Source: Arctic95D-9 sp035967665
Lineage (GTDB): Bacteria; Verrucomicrobiota; Verrucomicrobiia; Verrucomicrobiales; DEV007
Assembly (NCBI GenBank): GCA_035967665.1
Contig: JAYWLB010000016.1
Location: 1 to 64,000, forward strand
DNA length: 64,000 bases
Reading direction: 5' to 3'
A model generated the notes under the pieces. The model was not told where the DNA came from. It ran no database searches and worked only from the letters and a program-made list of their open reading frames with translations. Each line of letters starts with the position of its first letter. Within the stretch, counting starts at the first letter, position 1. Of this stretch, positions 42,775 through 51,742 are shown piece after piece. Made by a program: the position numbers and the translations under genes.

Positions 42775-43452
42775 ATGAATCCCACCCCCGCCATCCCTGT
42801 CACATCGGTTCTTGCTTCGGCATCGACTGCTCTGACGGCGAGCGATGAGGATGCAGCGAAAAGCGTTCGAAAAATGCGCAAGCCTGACCCTGATCTGGAT
42901 TTGGTTCAGCGAGCCCGCGGAGGAGATACGAAGGCTTTCGACGACCTCGTCGAAAAATACACCCCGAAACTCTACGGTCTCGTCTACCACATGACCTCGA
43001 ATCACGAGGACACCAACGACATTCTGCAGGATGTCTTTGCGAAAGCCTATCGCGCCCTCAAGCGCTTCAAGGGCAAATCGGCGTTCTACACGTGGATCTA
43101 TTCGATCGCGACGAACATGACCCTGAACTTTCTCAAAAAGCGGAATCGCAGACGCGGGATGAGCCTCGATGATGTCGATCTCGCAATTCAAAATGACAAA
43201 GATTTCATCGAAGCCACCTCGAAGAGTGATCCGGTGAGAGAGGCCAATATTTCCGAATTGCAGGAAAGATTGAACATGGCTATGCAGGAGCTGTCGAATG
43301 ACCATAGAGCAGTGGTCACAATGTTCGACATCCAGGGGATGCCCCATGCGGAAATTTCCAAGATACTGGGAGTTTCCGAGGGAACGGTGAGATCACGGCT
43401 CTTCTACGCCCACAGGCAGCTTCAGACGTATCTGGAAGAATTTCGCAAGTAG
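42775..43452 (+). CDS. ECF RNA polymerase sigma factor (SigW-like)
   Basis: This 225-residue sigma-70 protein carries a low-complexity N-terminal extension of about 40 residues (Ala/Ser/Thr-rich). Region 2 is at about 50-120 (DLVEKYTPKLYGLVYHMTSN and FYTWIYSIATNMTLNF), and region 4 is at about 155-215 (LPSNDH-like MQELSNDHRAVVTMFDIQGM and VSEGTVRSRLFYAHRQLQ). It forms a set with the 43535-43984 gene and the degenerate protease-PDZ gene. Confidence 0.92.
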   Translation: MNPTPAIPVTSVLASASTALTASDEDAAKSVRKMRKPDPDLDLVQRARGGDTKAFDDLVEKYTPKLYGLVYHMTSNHEDTNDILQDVFAKAYRALKRFKGKSAFYTWIYSIATNMTLNFLKKRNRRRGMSLDDVDLAIQNDKDFIEATSKSDPVREANISELQERLNMAMQELSNDHRAVVTMFDIQGMPHAEISKILGVSEGTVRSRLFYAHRQLQTYLEEFRK

Positions 43453-43534
43453 TTCTCCCCGTCGGAAGAAGCTTAATCTGTGATTGAAATTATCCACCGA
43501 TATAACTAAATTACCGTCCTGTTGCCTCCCTCCG

Positions 43535-43984
43535 ATGAAAGATCACGAAGACGTTCAACGACTCATTCGCCTGAAAAAGTATGAAACTCCGGGCGAGGAG
43601 TATTTCCAAAATTTCTCTGAATCATTCAAAGAGCGACAACGCTCCGAAATGTTGAGACGCTCCTCTACCGAGATTTTTGTCGAGAGGGTACAGGTCTGGT
43701 TTGAGGAAACGCACAGCGCCAAGTGGCTTGTGCCGGCAGGTGCGGCCGCTGCCATTGCTGCCGGAATGCTGGTTAACCTCCCGGTCGAGGAGAATGCAAG
43801 CGCCCCAATCGCGGGGAACGATCCAACGCCTTTCGAGCTGAACCTGATGATGCAGGATCCCTCCAATACCGAGGTAATTCAACTCCAGCTCCCGAGGTCA
43901 CAGGCAATCCCCGGCTTAAGCACAAATTCCCGTTCCGAGGCAGACGGACTTGTTCCCACCGGAGCCAAATTGCGTGAACTTTAA
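43535..43984 (+). CDS. Probable membrane anti-sigma-like protein
   Basis: This 149-residue protein has a charged N-terminal cytoplasmic part (about 1-65; helical, Arg/Glu-rich), one membrane helix at about 68-86 (LVPAGAAAAIAAGMLVNL) and a periplasmic C-terminal tail. This layout, with an ECF sigma gene 82 bp upstream, is typical of anti-sigma factors, but no ZAS or RskA domain is recognised. The ATG at 43535 is preferred over the longer frame. The C-terminus overlaps the region upstream of the next gene. Confidence 0.6.
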   Translation: MKDHEDVQRLIRLKKYETPGEEYFQNFSESFKERQRSEMLRRSSTEIFVERVQVWFEETHSAKWLVPAGAAAAIAAGMLVNLPVEENASAPIAGNDPTPFELNLMMQDPSNTEVIQLQLPRSQAIPGLSTNSRSEADGLVPTGAKLREL

Positions 43985-43997
43985 TCTACGCTCAGGG

Positions 43998-44921
43998 ATG
44001 TCTCTGCCTCATTCCATCTTTCGAGCGCTTGGTCTGGTTTCGATCTCATTTTCGATCCACTCTTTAGCCCTCGGCAACACGCCGATGGCTGCGATCCAGC
44101 TGGTCTGGCCGGACAACGGGAAGAGCCCCGCAATCTGCGTCGGCAAACCCGATTGGTTTGTCGGTGTGGTTCCGGAATCAGTCGATTTGGTTGATTTGGA
44201 AGTCAGTGGCACTGCCTCAATCGAATTCGCCGGTGAAACAGCTGCCGCCACCCTGCTTCATCTCGACACGAAAAGCAGGCTCTGCCTTTTCGAATCGAAC
44301 GGTATTTCCGGCTCACTCTCACCTGTCCCGCTGGCGGGGAAAGAGAAAGTGATCCTCGGAGCAAAGCTGCACTGCCCCACAGGAGGGGGAAACTGCGCCA
44401 GCACCATCACAGGAAAAGAGTGGAGCTACCGCGGAGTCAATTTTCACAGCCCGCTCCTGCATCTGCGCCTCGCCGATGCCAATAAACATTGTGAGGCCGG
44501 AACCCCTTTAATCAATTCGAACGGTGAACTCGAAGGAATCGTGACGACCTACAAAACCACTTCGAAGAACGAAGTATTCGCCATTCCCGCCTCGCACATC
44601 TGCAAGATGATCAAGGAGTTCAAACAGCATCGGAAGTCCGGCCCGGTGTGGATAGGACTCCTTTTCCATGCCGAATCTTCCTCACCGGAAGTGATGAAAG
44701 TAAAGGCGGATTCACCTTCCAGCGCAGCAGGAATCGAACCCGGAGATGTTGTTCTGGGGGTGAATAATCAGGAGGTCGACAATCTCAATGACCTCGTGGA
44801 GATCATTCAGAGCCTTCCCGCTGAAGAGGAGGCAACGTTTCGGCTCCTTCGCGATGTCACTGAAAAAAGTGTCTCCCTGACCCCTCAGTTTGCGACTGCG
44901 AGCCCTCCTGAAAACGAATAG
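43998..44921 (+). CDS. Degenerate trypsin-like protease with PDZ domain
   Basis: This 307-residue exported protein has a signal peptide (about 1-26), a chymotrypsin-like fold (about 30-200) and a PDZ domain (about 220-290; AGIEPGDVVLGVNNQEVDNL). The region corresponding to the catalytic GNSGGPL reads CEAGTPLINSNGELEGIVTT, so the nucleophile Ser is replaced and the enzyme is probably inactive. Such pseudo-DegS/HtrA proteins can sense unfolded outer-membrane proteins. Its place right after a sigma/anti-sigma-like pair supports a signalling role. Confidence 0.72.
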   Translation: MSLPHSIFRALGLVSISFSIHSLALGNTPMAAIQLVWPDNGKSPAICVGKPDWFVGVVPESVDLVDLEVSGTASIEFAGETAAATLLHLDTKSRLCLFESNGISGSLSPVPLAGKEKVILGAKLHCPTGGGNCASTITGKEWSYRGVNFHSPLLHLRLADANKHCEAGTPLINSNGELEGIVTTYKTTSKNEVFAIPASHICKMIKEFKQHRKSGPVWIGLLFHAESSSPEVMKVKADSPSSAAGIEPGDVVLGVNNQEVDNLNDLVEIIQSLPAEEEATFRLLRDVTEKSVSLTPQFATASPPENE

Positions 44922-44982
44922 CAGCGTGCTAGTAGTAGCGACGTGCTGGAAAAGCGGTTTAAGGAAAAACGCTGCGCCCGCT

Positions 44983-45594
44983 CTAGACGCCCACTCTGCC
45001 CTGAAGCGCACGCATCAAGGTGAGTTCATCGGCGGAATCGAGTCCCCCGCCTGCCGGAAGTCCCTGTGCCAGCCTCGACACCTTGAGACTTGAAAACTCG
45101 GAAAGTATCTCGGCAAGGTAGTTTGAAGTCGCTTCGCCTTCGACATCTGAACTAAGCGCGAGAATCACCTCGGAAAAGTCCCCCTCGCGCAAGCGGGCCA
45201 CTAAAGCGCCAATCCTTAAGTCTTCCGGTCCCACATTATCCAAAGGCGAGATACGCCCCCGCAAAGAGTGGTAGTGCCCGCGATATGCGCCCGACCTCTC
45301 CAGCGGCAGAATGTCCGTGGGTTGTTCGACGATACAGATGGAGGCGAGATCGCGTTGCTGCCCGTCGCAAATTCCACAGCCCACTTCCTCGGTCGAGAAA
45401 AATCCGCAGGTGCGACATTCAACGACGAGCTTCCCGGCACGTTCGACAACCTCCGCGAAAAGACCGGAGGACTCACTCCCCTGCTGCATCATCCAGACAG
45501 CAATCCGCTCAGCACTCTTCGGCCCGATCCCCGGCAACTGCTTGAGCTGCGAGATGAGCGCTTTTACGGGTTCGGGATAATCCACCTGTGCCAT
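44983..45594 (-). CDS. recR: Recombination protein RecR
   Basis: This 203-residue protein has the helix-hairpin-helix LKQLPGIGPKSAERIAVWMM (about 17-36), the zinc finger CRTCGFFSTEEVGCGICDG (about 60-78), the Toprim domain (CIVEQPTDILPLERSGAYRG) and the C-terminal Walker-like stretch. It forms the RecOR complex that loads RecA at gaps. The gene is not next to dnaX here; it follows the degenerate cyclase gene on the same strand by 20 bp. Confidence 0.95.
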   Translation of the reverse strand: MAQVDYPEPVKALISQLKQLPGIGPKSAERIAVWMMQQGSESSGLFAEVVERAGKLVVECRTCGFFSTEEVGCGICDGQQRDLASICIVEQPTDILPLERSGAYRGHYHSLRGRISPLDNVGPEDLRIGALVARLREGDFSEVILALSSDVEGEATSNYLAEILSEFSSLKVSRLAQGLPAGGGLDSADELTLMRALQGRVGV

Positions 45595-45614
45595 TTTTCA
45601 GAAAAGGAAAAAGA

Positions 45615-46922
45615 CTACATCAAATTGCTGAGACGCGCGTGCCCTTTTTCAGTCAACTGCCGGAGGTTACGTGCCGCCTTTGAATCCGGAGCCGAAATTC
45701 CATCCTGAGCCACGCCCAGAAAGAAAGAAAGAGGCCCATCGTCAGCGCCCGGGTTCTTTGCCTTACTCAGGTTCTTGAGGGCTTCCTCGTATTTTTTCTC
45801 ACGCAGATAAATAACGCCCTTCCAGAACAGCTCGCGTCGTGCCTCATCCTCCGGACTCGCACTGCCCCGCTCTCCCATGAGTTGATAAATCTCGGTGAGA
45901 ACGTCACTCTCAGGATCGTAAAACATTTCCATGGGCCGGAAGTCGAACTGCTTCTCGACCCGGCGAAATGCATCCGGCCCAATCAGCAAATCTGAACCGT
46001 AGCGATGATTCGCGTGAGCGAGGCGTCTCGAATAGTCCGTGTCGGCACCGATAGCACTGAACGATCTTCCGCGATTCGAACCGTAGACCCCAACGGTCAT
46101 CTCCCCGGTTTCGATTCCCACCCCGTAATGCAGCTTCTGAAACCAGCGCGTCTCACACTCCTGGCTCAGGTTCTTAAGACGGCTCCGAAGCTCGAGAGCG
46201 GCTCTGCAAGCCTCCGCAGAATGATCTTCACCACCGCCGTGAAGGCCGAAAAAAGCACGCACCAGTTCCGGGCCCGACTCATCGAGATAACCACCCCGCG
46301 ACTTCAGGAAATTGGAGACACTGCGAATGAACAGATTGTTCATTCCCATCAGATCGGTCGGCTCCAACTTTCCGCGAAGCTCGGCGTGATTAAAAAGCCG
46401 ACAGGTAAGAACGGTCACCTCGCGAATCGATCCTGCAAAATCCGGAGGCTCCGGCGCAGCGAGCAATCTGTCAAAGACAAGACGCGAGACACGGTCTCCC
46501 AGAGTTTCCTCGAGAACCCGCTTCCTCATCCCTTTCTCAGTTCCAGCAAAAACGAGGCCCGCTCCCGCCGCAAGAACGACCGCCGCCATCGTCGAGAAAG
46601 GTTCAAAAAGAACGTTATAGAGCGCCATCGTCGGCGAAATACAGAAGCTGACAAAAAGAATGCTGAGTGCCGCGAGGATCTTTTGAGCCGGCTGCGACAC
46701 ATCGACGACACACCAGGCAACCGCCAATGCCCCCAGTGCAATCACGAGAATCTCAAGCCAGCGAACCCTGGAGTATTCGTCTCCATCGAAAAATCCGCGC
46801 GAGACGTAAAACTCCTCGAGCCAGGCGGCACCCGACTCGAAAACACCCATGAGCAAAAGAGTGAGCACGAGCACACTGACTGCGGCCCCTATCGCCAGAG
46901 ATGTAAGAACGTATCGTCGCAT
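45615..46922 (-). CDS. Membrane protein with degenerate adenylate-cyclase domain and TPR-like tail
   Basis: This 435-residue protein has three or four membrane helices in the first 150 residues, a class III cyclase-fold domain (about 165-345) and a helical TPR-like C-terminus (about 365-420). Both metal-binding aspartates are lost: the usual CDIRGFT is CRLFNHA and the usual GDxVMA is PELVRA. The domain is therefore probably catalytically dead, acting as a binding or regulatory module. A full cyclase lies at 6442-8373. recR lies 20 bp downstream. Confidence 0.72.
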   Translation of the reverse strand: MRRYVLTSLAIGAAVSVLVLTLLLMGVFESGAAWLEEFYVSRGFFDGDEYSRVRWLEILVIALGALAVAWCVVDVSQPAQKILAALSILFVSFCISPTMALYNVLFEPFSTMAAVVLAAGAGLVFAGTEKGMRKRVLEETLGDRVSRLVFDRLLAAPEPPDFAGSIREVTVLTCRLFNHAELRGKLEPTDLMGMNNLFIRSVSNFLKSRGGYLDESGPELVRAFFGLHGGGEDHSAEACRAALELRSRLKNLSQECETRWFQKLHYGVGIETGEMTVGVYGSNRGRSFSAIGADTDYSRRLAHANHRYGSDLLIGPDAFRRVEKQFDFRPMEMFYDPESDVLTEIYQLMGERGSASPEDEARRELFWKGVIYLREKKYEEALKNLSKAKNPGADDGPLSFFLGVAQDGISAPDSKAARNLRQLTEKGHARLSNLM

Positions 46923-47095
46923 GATGGGGGATTTCCTGCGGTCGCCACCGATTGCCGCCTGTTTGTGTTATCCCGTATCGCGCCGATACGAATCAACAGG
47001 GAACCCACCCAGCATATAGGCTGAGAGGGATTGAGCAAGAATTAGAATCCCAAATCGATAGCCTCGAATTCAAGAGCCCTGCCGAATGGAACCGT

Positions 47096-48607
47096 CTAGC
47101 ACGCATGTTTGTCGGTGGACTCGGGAATCAAAGCACCGCCGGCTCCTGATCGGACGCCCTTCCTGCGCCGGTTCAGTTTTCTGAACAGTTTGAGACTCTT
47201 CTCGTCGCTCAACCATTCGTCATGAAGATGATGGGTCGCTGCAGCCGCTCTGGTATGAGCCGTTTCCGGCTGCCCCGGAATAAGACGGGCGCTCATTCCC
47301 GTCTCCGCACAAAATTTAGCAAATGACTCGAAGTAAAGGCGATGGAGCGTCGTGGTATGTTCCTGCAACATCGAGAGGTCCGCCTCCAATGCTTCGTTCA
47401 AGCCAATTTCCCAATCCTCATCCATCGAGAATTCGATGGGGACAGAATCGTGCTCCCAAAGCTCGCAATAGCTCATCACCTCAGGGGATCCGGTCGGCAC
47501 GTTGATGCGCCCGACGCCGCCCGACATACAAATGATCCGCGAACTGAGAGAACTGCCACAGTATAAGCGCGAATGGAGCAGCATTGAGGCCACCTCCCAG
47601 ATGTTCTCCGAGTTAAAACCCGCCGCGAGAGAATCTGGAAAAGCATCAACCCATCGACGCAGTTGCTTTGATTGCTCTCCGGTCTCCCGCTTCTTCTCAT
47701 CGAAAAAGACAAGCCCGAGCCCTTCCCTCTCGCCAACCGACTTGAGCGCGGTGGTGAGACGGTCAAAATGTTGATCCTGAATCTCTGAGATCCCCACTGC
47801 GATCCAACCATTCGGAAAACGGCTCCGAATCGCAGTCATCGCATCGGAATCTCTCTGCTCCCGGAGCTGACGGGAACACACTTGAGGCAGAACAGTCAGT
47901 CCGCACGGCATCCGCTCGACTTTGATTCCCCTCGACTCGAGGAACTCAGCACCACGTTCATCCCTGATTCCCACAAATCGCGCGGAACGCAAAACTTCGA
48001 GTAACCGGGCTGAAACTGCTGCATCGAGCTTCCCCGGCTCGGACATCCCGACCGCATGAAAACTCAAGCCGGCCCCGTAGAAGGCCCCTTCGGCAGCGAG
48101 GACATGCGATAGATCATCGATCTGGCCCGAGCGCCGACGAACGTAATTCTTGAGTTCGGCCTCACCACTGATTGCAGCAATGCTCTGAAAACGCTCCGCC
48201 TCCTCAGACCCGATAGCCTCCTCATATCCTTCGACAATCCCTTTGCAAAGAGTATCGCCGCCGAAATGAACGAGCTGCAAATTGCGACCGGTCATTTCGA
48301 GAACGCTTTCACCGTAATTGCGAACCGAATGCCCGCCGACACTTGTCAGGTCGGAGGAAACGACACCGGCACAGCGCAATTTGGAGAAATTAAGAAGCCG
48401 CGTCAGAATGTGAGGTCGCAGCAAATCACCGAGGTGATAACTTTCAGAGGGCCCGACCAGAAGGGCTTCATGAGCCTTCGAAGTCATCTGGTTCACTTCG
48501 TCTACCGGTAGAACCCAACTGAGCCCGGGGTGATGATGAGAACGCCGCCGCGGAGAGCGACCACCCTGATTATTTTGATAAATCGAGGAATTATGACCAG
48601 TAGACAT
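47096..48607 (-). CDS. Polysaccharide pyruvyl transferase-like protein
   Basis: This 503-residue cytoplasmic protein has a His/Arg-rich N-terminus, and the central FVGIRDERGAEFLESRGIKV resembles the signature of polysaccharide pyruvyl transferases, which add pyruvate ketals to exopolysaccharides. EGAFYGAGLSFHAVG fits the first half of the fold. The C-terminal 130 residues are a charged extension not usual in the family. The assignment is from pattern only. It lies alone on the minus strand, with an AT-rich upstream region (48608-48665). Confidence 0.55.
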   Translation of the reverse strand: MSTGHNSSIYQNNQGGRSPRRRSHHHPGLSWVLPVDEVNQMTSKAHEALLVGPSESYHLGDLLRPHILTRLLNFSKLRCAGVVSSDLTSVGGHSVRNYGESVLEMTGRNLQLVHFGGDTLCKGIVEGYEEAIGSEEAERFQSIAAISGEAELKNYVRRRSGQIDDLSHVLAAEGAFYGAGLSFHAVGMSEPGKLDAAVSARLLEVLRSARFVGIRDERGAEFLESRGIKVERMPCGLTVLPQVCSRQLREQRDSDAMTAIRSRFPNGWIAVGISEIQDQHFDRLTTALKSVGEREGLGLVFFDEKKRETGEQSKQLRRWVDAFPDSLAAGFNSENIWEVASMLLHSRLYCGSSLSSRIICMSGGVGRINVPTGSPEVMSYCELWEHDSVPIEFSMDEDWEIGLNEALEADLSMLQEHTTTLHRLYFESFAKFCAETGMSARLIPGQPETAHTRAAAATHHLHDEWLSDEKSLKLFRKLNRRRKGVRSGAGGALIPESTDKHAC

Positions 48608-48677
48608 GCGTAAATATTACGCAAATCCTAAATATTTACAATAATTAATAATATTTTCACCAATTATCCGTCACCCC

Positions 48678-49520
48678 TTAATCAAGCGCCCCTGTGACCG
48701 CCTTCATTTCCTCCCCTGTTGAACCCGTTTCACGGATTCGAATCAGGTATTCGCTCTTCTTCTCCGTCGCTTTGAGGGTGATCCAGTTCATCAGATTGAC
48801 GGGCTCTTCGAATCTTGAGAAAAGCGCGCGCTTGATCCGGCTCTTCTCCACCCACATCGTTCCATACCCGCTGGTTCCATCGTCATTGGAAAGGTTGCTC
48901 GACCAGACTTGAATGGCATTACCTGCCTTATTCTCCCCGAGATAGACAACGAGATGCCCGCGCTCCCCTTTTCCAATAGAGTCATTCCAGAAGATTTTGA
49001 GAAAGTCCCCCGGCCGGGCGCGCTCGTAGCTGCTGAAATTGGGCCCCAGATTTAAAAGACGGAAGAGCATCGCCGTTCCGGGACCGTCGGCGTTCCAATG
49101 TCCGAACATCCCGATGCCGTCCAGCTCCCCCTGGATGACCCGTTCCGGAGCACCCAAATCCGTCATCTCAGTCGAGAAAGGAACATTAGCCGGGACAAAA
49201 CCTTTCTGCTGCAAAGTGGAAACGACATCACAAAAGAGCAGATAAGTCGCGCTGGAGCAGAAACTGTAATTCGCAGCCTTCTTTTGATCGACACGCACCC
49301 TCCCCTTGCGATCCACCTGCATCGCCGTTTGCATATCGATCACGGTCTGATTCAAATCCCGAAACTCCTGTCCTTTGGGAAGATCTTTCCGATAGCTGGC
49401 ATACTGCCCTCCTTTCGGCATCTTCGCGATATGATCAAGAATCACCTGATTAAAATCAGCACCCGAAAGGACTGTTCCGGTGGAGAGGAAACAAAGAAGG
49501 ACAAAAAGAGGTTTTAACAT
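48678..49520 (-). CDS. Exported NlpC/P60-like cysteine hydrolase-type protein
   Basis: This 280-residue protein has a signal peptide (MLKPLFVLLCFLSTGTVLSG). The candidate catalytic Cys lies in YSFCSSATYLLFCDVV (Cys near residue 93), and the His lies in RGHLVVYLGE (near residue 190), in the order of the NlpC/P60 and CHAP amidase folds. It may trim peptidoglycan, but the central insert differs from standard P60 domains. The ATG at 49520 gives a clean signal peptide, while the frame extends to 49622. Confidence 0.55.
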   Translation of the reverse strand: MLKPLFVLLCFLSTGTVLSGADFNQVILDHIAKMPKGGQYASYRKDLPKGQEFRDLNQTVIDMQTAMQVDRKGRVRVDQKKAANYSFCSSATYLLFCDVVSTLQQKGFVPANVPFSTEMTDLGAPERVIQGELDGIGMFGHWNADGPGTAMLFRLLNLGPNFSSYERARPGDFLKIFWNDSIGKGERGHLVVYLGENKAGNAIQVWSSNLSNDDGTSGYGTMWVEKSRIKRALFSRFEEPVNLMNWITLKATEKKSEYLIRIRETGSTGEEMKAVTGALD

Positions 49521-49697
49521 CAGTTTCGAGGGGATTAAAAGACCTCGCCAACATACCCGAATTCGAATCACCCCGCAAAGCAGATAAGTCGTCATGCGCT
49601 CCAGTGAAACAGCGGAACTCACTACACATTTCCTAACTTCTTAGAAAAACTAGGAAACATCGGGCTAAATTGCTTGATTTTTCCGCCCCTCCAGCCC

Positions 49698-49725
49698 TTG
49701 ACAATGTATTTAAACCACCTAGATT
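49698..49725 (+). promoter_or_regulatory. Promoter for rplM-rpsI
   Basis: TTGACA (49698-49703) is followed after 16 bp by TAGATT (49720-49725), 82 bp upstream of the rplM start. The perfect -35 and four-of-six -10 fit a strong housekeeping promoter for the ribosomal protein operon. Confidence 0.6.
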
Positions 49726-49806
49726 CCCGCTCTCCCGCCTGATAGCATCAGGGCAAAACGCTCTTGTTTACGCTGAACCCGAAGGCACTGGGAGACGAAT
49801 TTGGAA

Positions 49807-50235
49807 ATGAAAACTTTCTCTGCAAAAGCCGAAGAAATTGAACGCCAGTGGTTTGTCATCGACGCCGAAGGTAAAGTGCTTGGTGACGTTGCCGTCGCTG
49901 CAGCTAAACTCCTGCGTGGCAAAGACAAGCCGCTCTTCACTTCTCATGTCGATTGCGGCGACTTCGTCGTTGTCATCAATGCTGATAAAGTGAAACTGAC
50001 TGGTAATAAAGAGCAGCAGAAAATTTACACAAGCTACTCCGGTTACGTTGGTGGTCAGAAGCGCGAGACAGTCGAGAAACTTCGTGAGCGTCGTCCTGAA
50101 CTCATCGTAGAGCGCGCTGTGCACGGAATGATTCCACACAACCGTCTCGGTCGTCAGATTTTCAAGAAGCTCAAAGTTTACGCAGGTAACGAGCATCCGC
50201 ACGAGGCCCAGAAGGTCAAAGCATTCGACCTCTAA
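49807..50235 (+). CDS. rplM: 50S ribosomal protein L13
   Basis: This 142-residue protein has typical L13 features: MKTFSAKAEEIERQWFVIDA at the start, GKVLGDVAVAAAKLLRGKDK, and VHGMIPHNRLGRQIFKKLKV in the 3' part. It binds 23S rRNA early in large-subunit assembly. The ATG at 49807 is the family's usual start; TTG 49801 adds two residues. rpsI follows 31 bp downstream, the usual L13-S9 operon. Confidence 0.97.
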   Translation: MKTFSAKAEEIERQWFVIDAEGKVLGDVAVAAAKLLRGKDKPLFTSHVDCGDFVVVINADKVKLTGNKEQQKIYTSYSGYVGGQKRETVEKLRERRPELIVERAVHGMIPHNRLGRQIFKKLKVYAGNEHPHEAQKVKAFDL

Positions 50236-50266
50236 TCCATATTTTTTTTAGATACCATTCGACACC

Positions 50267-50656
50267 ATGAGCGAATCATTCTCCGCAACCGGACGCCGCA
50301 AAACCTCAACTGCCCGTGTGACGATCACGAACGGCACAGGTAAAATCACTATCAACAAGCGTCCGTTCGACGAATATTTCGGCACGCTTTCTCTGCAGAA
50401 CATGGTTCTCCAGCCATTTCAGGTAGCGAATTCAGTGAACCAGTATGACACACACATTTCTGCTAAAGGCGGCGGTGTCAGCGGTCAGATCGGTGCAATC
50501 CAGCTCGGAATCTCCCGTGCCCTTTTGAAGACAAACGAAGAGCTCCGTGAGCCGCTTCGTGAGGACGACCTCCTTACCCGTGACTCCCGCAAGAAGGAGC
50601 GCAAGAAGGCCGGTCAGCCAAAAGCACGTAAGCGCTTCCAGTTCTCGAAGCGTTAA
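50267..50656 (+). CDS. rpsI: 30S ribosomal protein S9
   Basis: This 129-residue protein has S9 features: SATGRRKTSTARVTITNGTG, RPFDEYFGTLSLQNMVLQPF, the GGGVSGQIGAIQLGISRALL helix and the conserved basic C-terminus ending RKRFQFSKR. The tail reaches into the ribosomal P site. It is the second gene of the rplM operon and is followed by a strong terminator. Confidence 0.97.
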   Translation: MSESFSATGRRKTSTARVTITNGTGKITINKRPFDEYFGTLSLQNMVLQPFQVANSVNQYDTHISAKGGGVSGQIGAIQLGISRALLKTNEELREPLREDDLLTRDSRKKERKKAGQPKARKRFQFSKR

Positions 50657-50708
50657 TCCGCTTCCGAATCCAGTCGAATTCGATTGGGTTCATTCAGATT
50701 TTCGATCC

Positions 50709-50741
50709 AACAGGGTTAGGTCTTCGGCCTAACCCTGTTTT
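50709..50741 (+). terminator. Rho-independent terminator after rpsI
   Basis: AACAGGGTTAGG and CCTAACCCTGTT form a perfect 12-bp stem with a TCTTCGG loop, followed by TTTTCG. It is 52 bp after the rpsI stop and is the strongest terminator in the window. Confidence 0.88.
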
Positions 50742-50785
50742 CGTAGGCACCCGACGCCTCCCCTGCTGAGGCATTACCTTCCGGT

Positions 50786-51403
50786 TTATGCCCGGTTAGA
50801 GAGAAGATCTTCAGAAACCTCCTCCAGCTTGGCGAGTTGCGCCAAAGGGATCAGGTTCACGCTGGCTGTATTGCCATTCCGCAAATGAATCTCAAAGATC
50901 CCGGTGCTTTTTCCGGGATCGACCGTAATACCGGTGCTTCTGATTTGTTCAACCGGGTAGTCTTCAAAGGTGGTCTCGGCCATGAGCTTGTTAAAAACCA
51001 CACAAAAGCGGGTGTTGGTAAGAACAACAGCTTTGGGCAGTCGCAACCTGACCGTGGCCGTTAAATCGGTAGCGGCAAATCTCTGAATCGCTATGTAGTA
51101 GATCGATTCATCGGGTTCAGAGCGATGCTCAATGAAATTGTATGCCGCTGAAACCATTTCATGATCCTGCCCCTCATTGCCAAAATTCGTTAAACTCTGA
51201 TGAAACTCAAAGACATCCGAGAGTGGCGTCCAGTCTTTGAGCGCTGAATAGTAAACCCAATCGTGAGAACAGATTGTATTCTCGTTGATCAATTTAAGGA
51301 GTTCCTTTTGACTGTATGGCCCGATCGACTCCGACTCGCCCTTTCTGAGAATGTGAAAAACCCTATGTTCCGGCAGTTCATGGCTTTCAGTCGATATCGT
51401 CAT
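50786..51403 (-). CDS. GYF-domain / PH-like protein
   Basis: This 205-residue protein has an N-terminal GYF_2 (DUF4339-like) domain (about 15-70; GPYSQKELLKLINENTICSH and DWTPLSDV). The C-terminal bacterial PH-like domain (about 110-195; VVLTNTRFCVVFNKLMAET and EQIRSTGITVDPGKSTGIFE) is a typical lipid- or protein-binding fold. There is no signal peptide or membrane helix, so the protein would be cytoplasmic or peripheral. No partner is implied by the neighbours. It is convergent with rpsI. Confidence 0.72.
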   Translation of the reverse strand: MTISTESHELPEHRVFHILRKGESESIGPYSQKELLKLINENTICSHDWVYYSALKDWTPLSDVFEFHQSLTNFGNEGQDHEMVSAAYNFIEHRSEPDESIYYIAIQRFAATDLTATVRLRLPKAVVLTNTRFCVVFNKLMAETTFEDYPVEQIRSTGITVDPGKSTGIFEIHLRNGNTASVNLIPLAQLAKLEEVSEDLLSNRA

Positions 51404-51742
51404 GGCGAGTCTATGTTTGTAGCTAAAATTACATAAGAGGCAGCTGTCAGGATGCTAAATCCCGGAATGCCCGTCAAGCTTTCTGATTTAACCCCGCTTA
51501 TCCGGCAGTGTCGCAAAACTCAATCGGACGACTGGCTACTACGTCTCAGGAAATGAACTGCACACCGACTGCGAGTCGATGAACCGCACAAAACGCGCCG
51601 ATCCACTCCGGTTTTGATCCGGAAACGCCACTCACCTTGGCGGAGCACACGGTGGATCTCACGCCGTTAACAGAAAAAATCCCGGACCCGCGACGAGCAG
51701 GTTCCGGGATCAATCGTCATCTGCGTTTCCGCAGGCAGATCT
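51404..51742. other. Intergenic region with a terminator for phoU
   Basis: This 340-bp stretch has no convincing ORF. On the minus strand at about 51710-51673, ATCCCGGAACCTGC pairs with GCGGGTCCGGGAT and is followed by TTTTTTC, which ends transcription of phoU. The rest contains no recognisable signal. Confidence 0.6.
51673..51710 (-). terminator. Rho-independent terminator after phoU
   Basis: The minus strand reads a GC-rich stem (ATCCCGGAACC against GGTCCGGGAT, with one or two mismatches) followed by TTTTTT, 33 bp after the phoU stop. Confidence 0.7.

Noticed and set aside
43998..44921. Call as an active HtrA/DegS protease
   Set aside because: The catalytic serine motif is altered (CEAGTPL), so an active protease is not supported.
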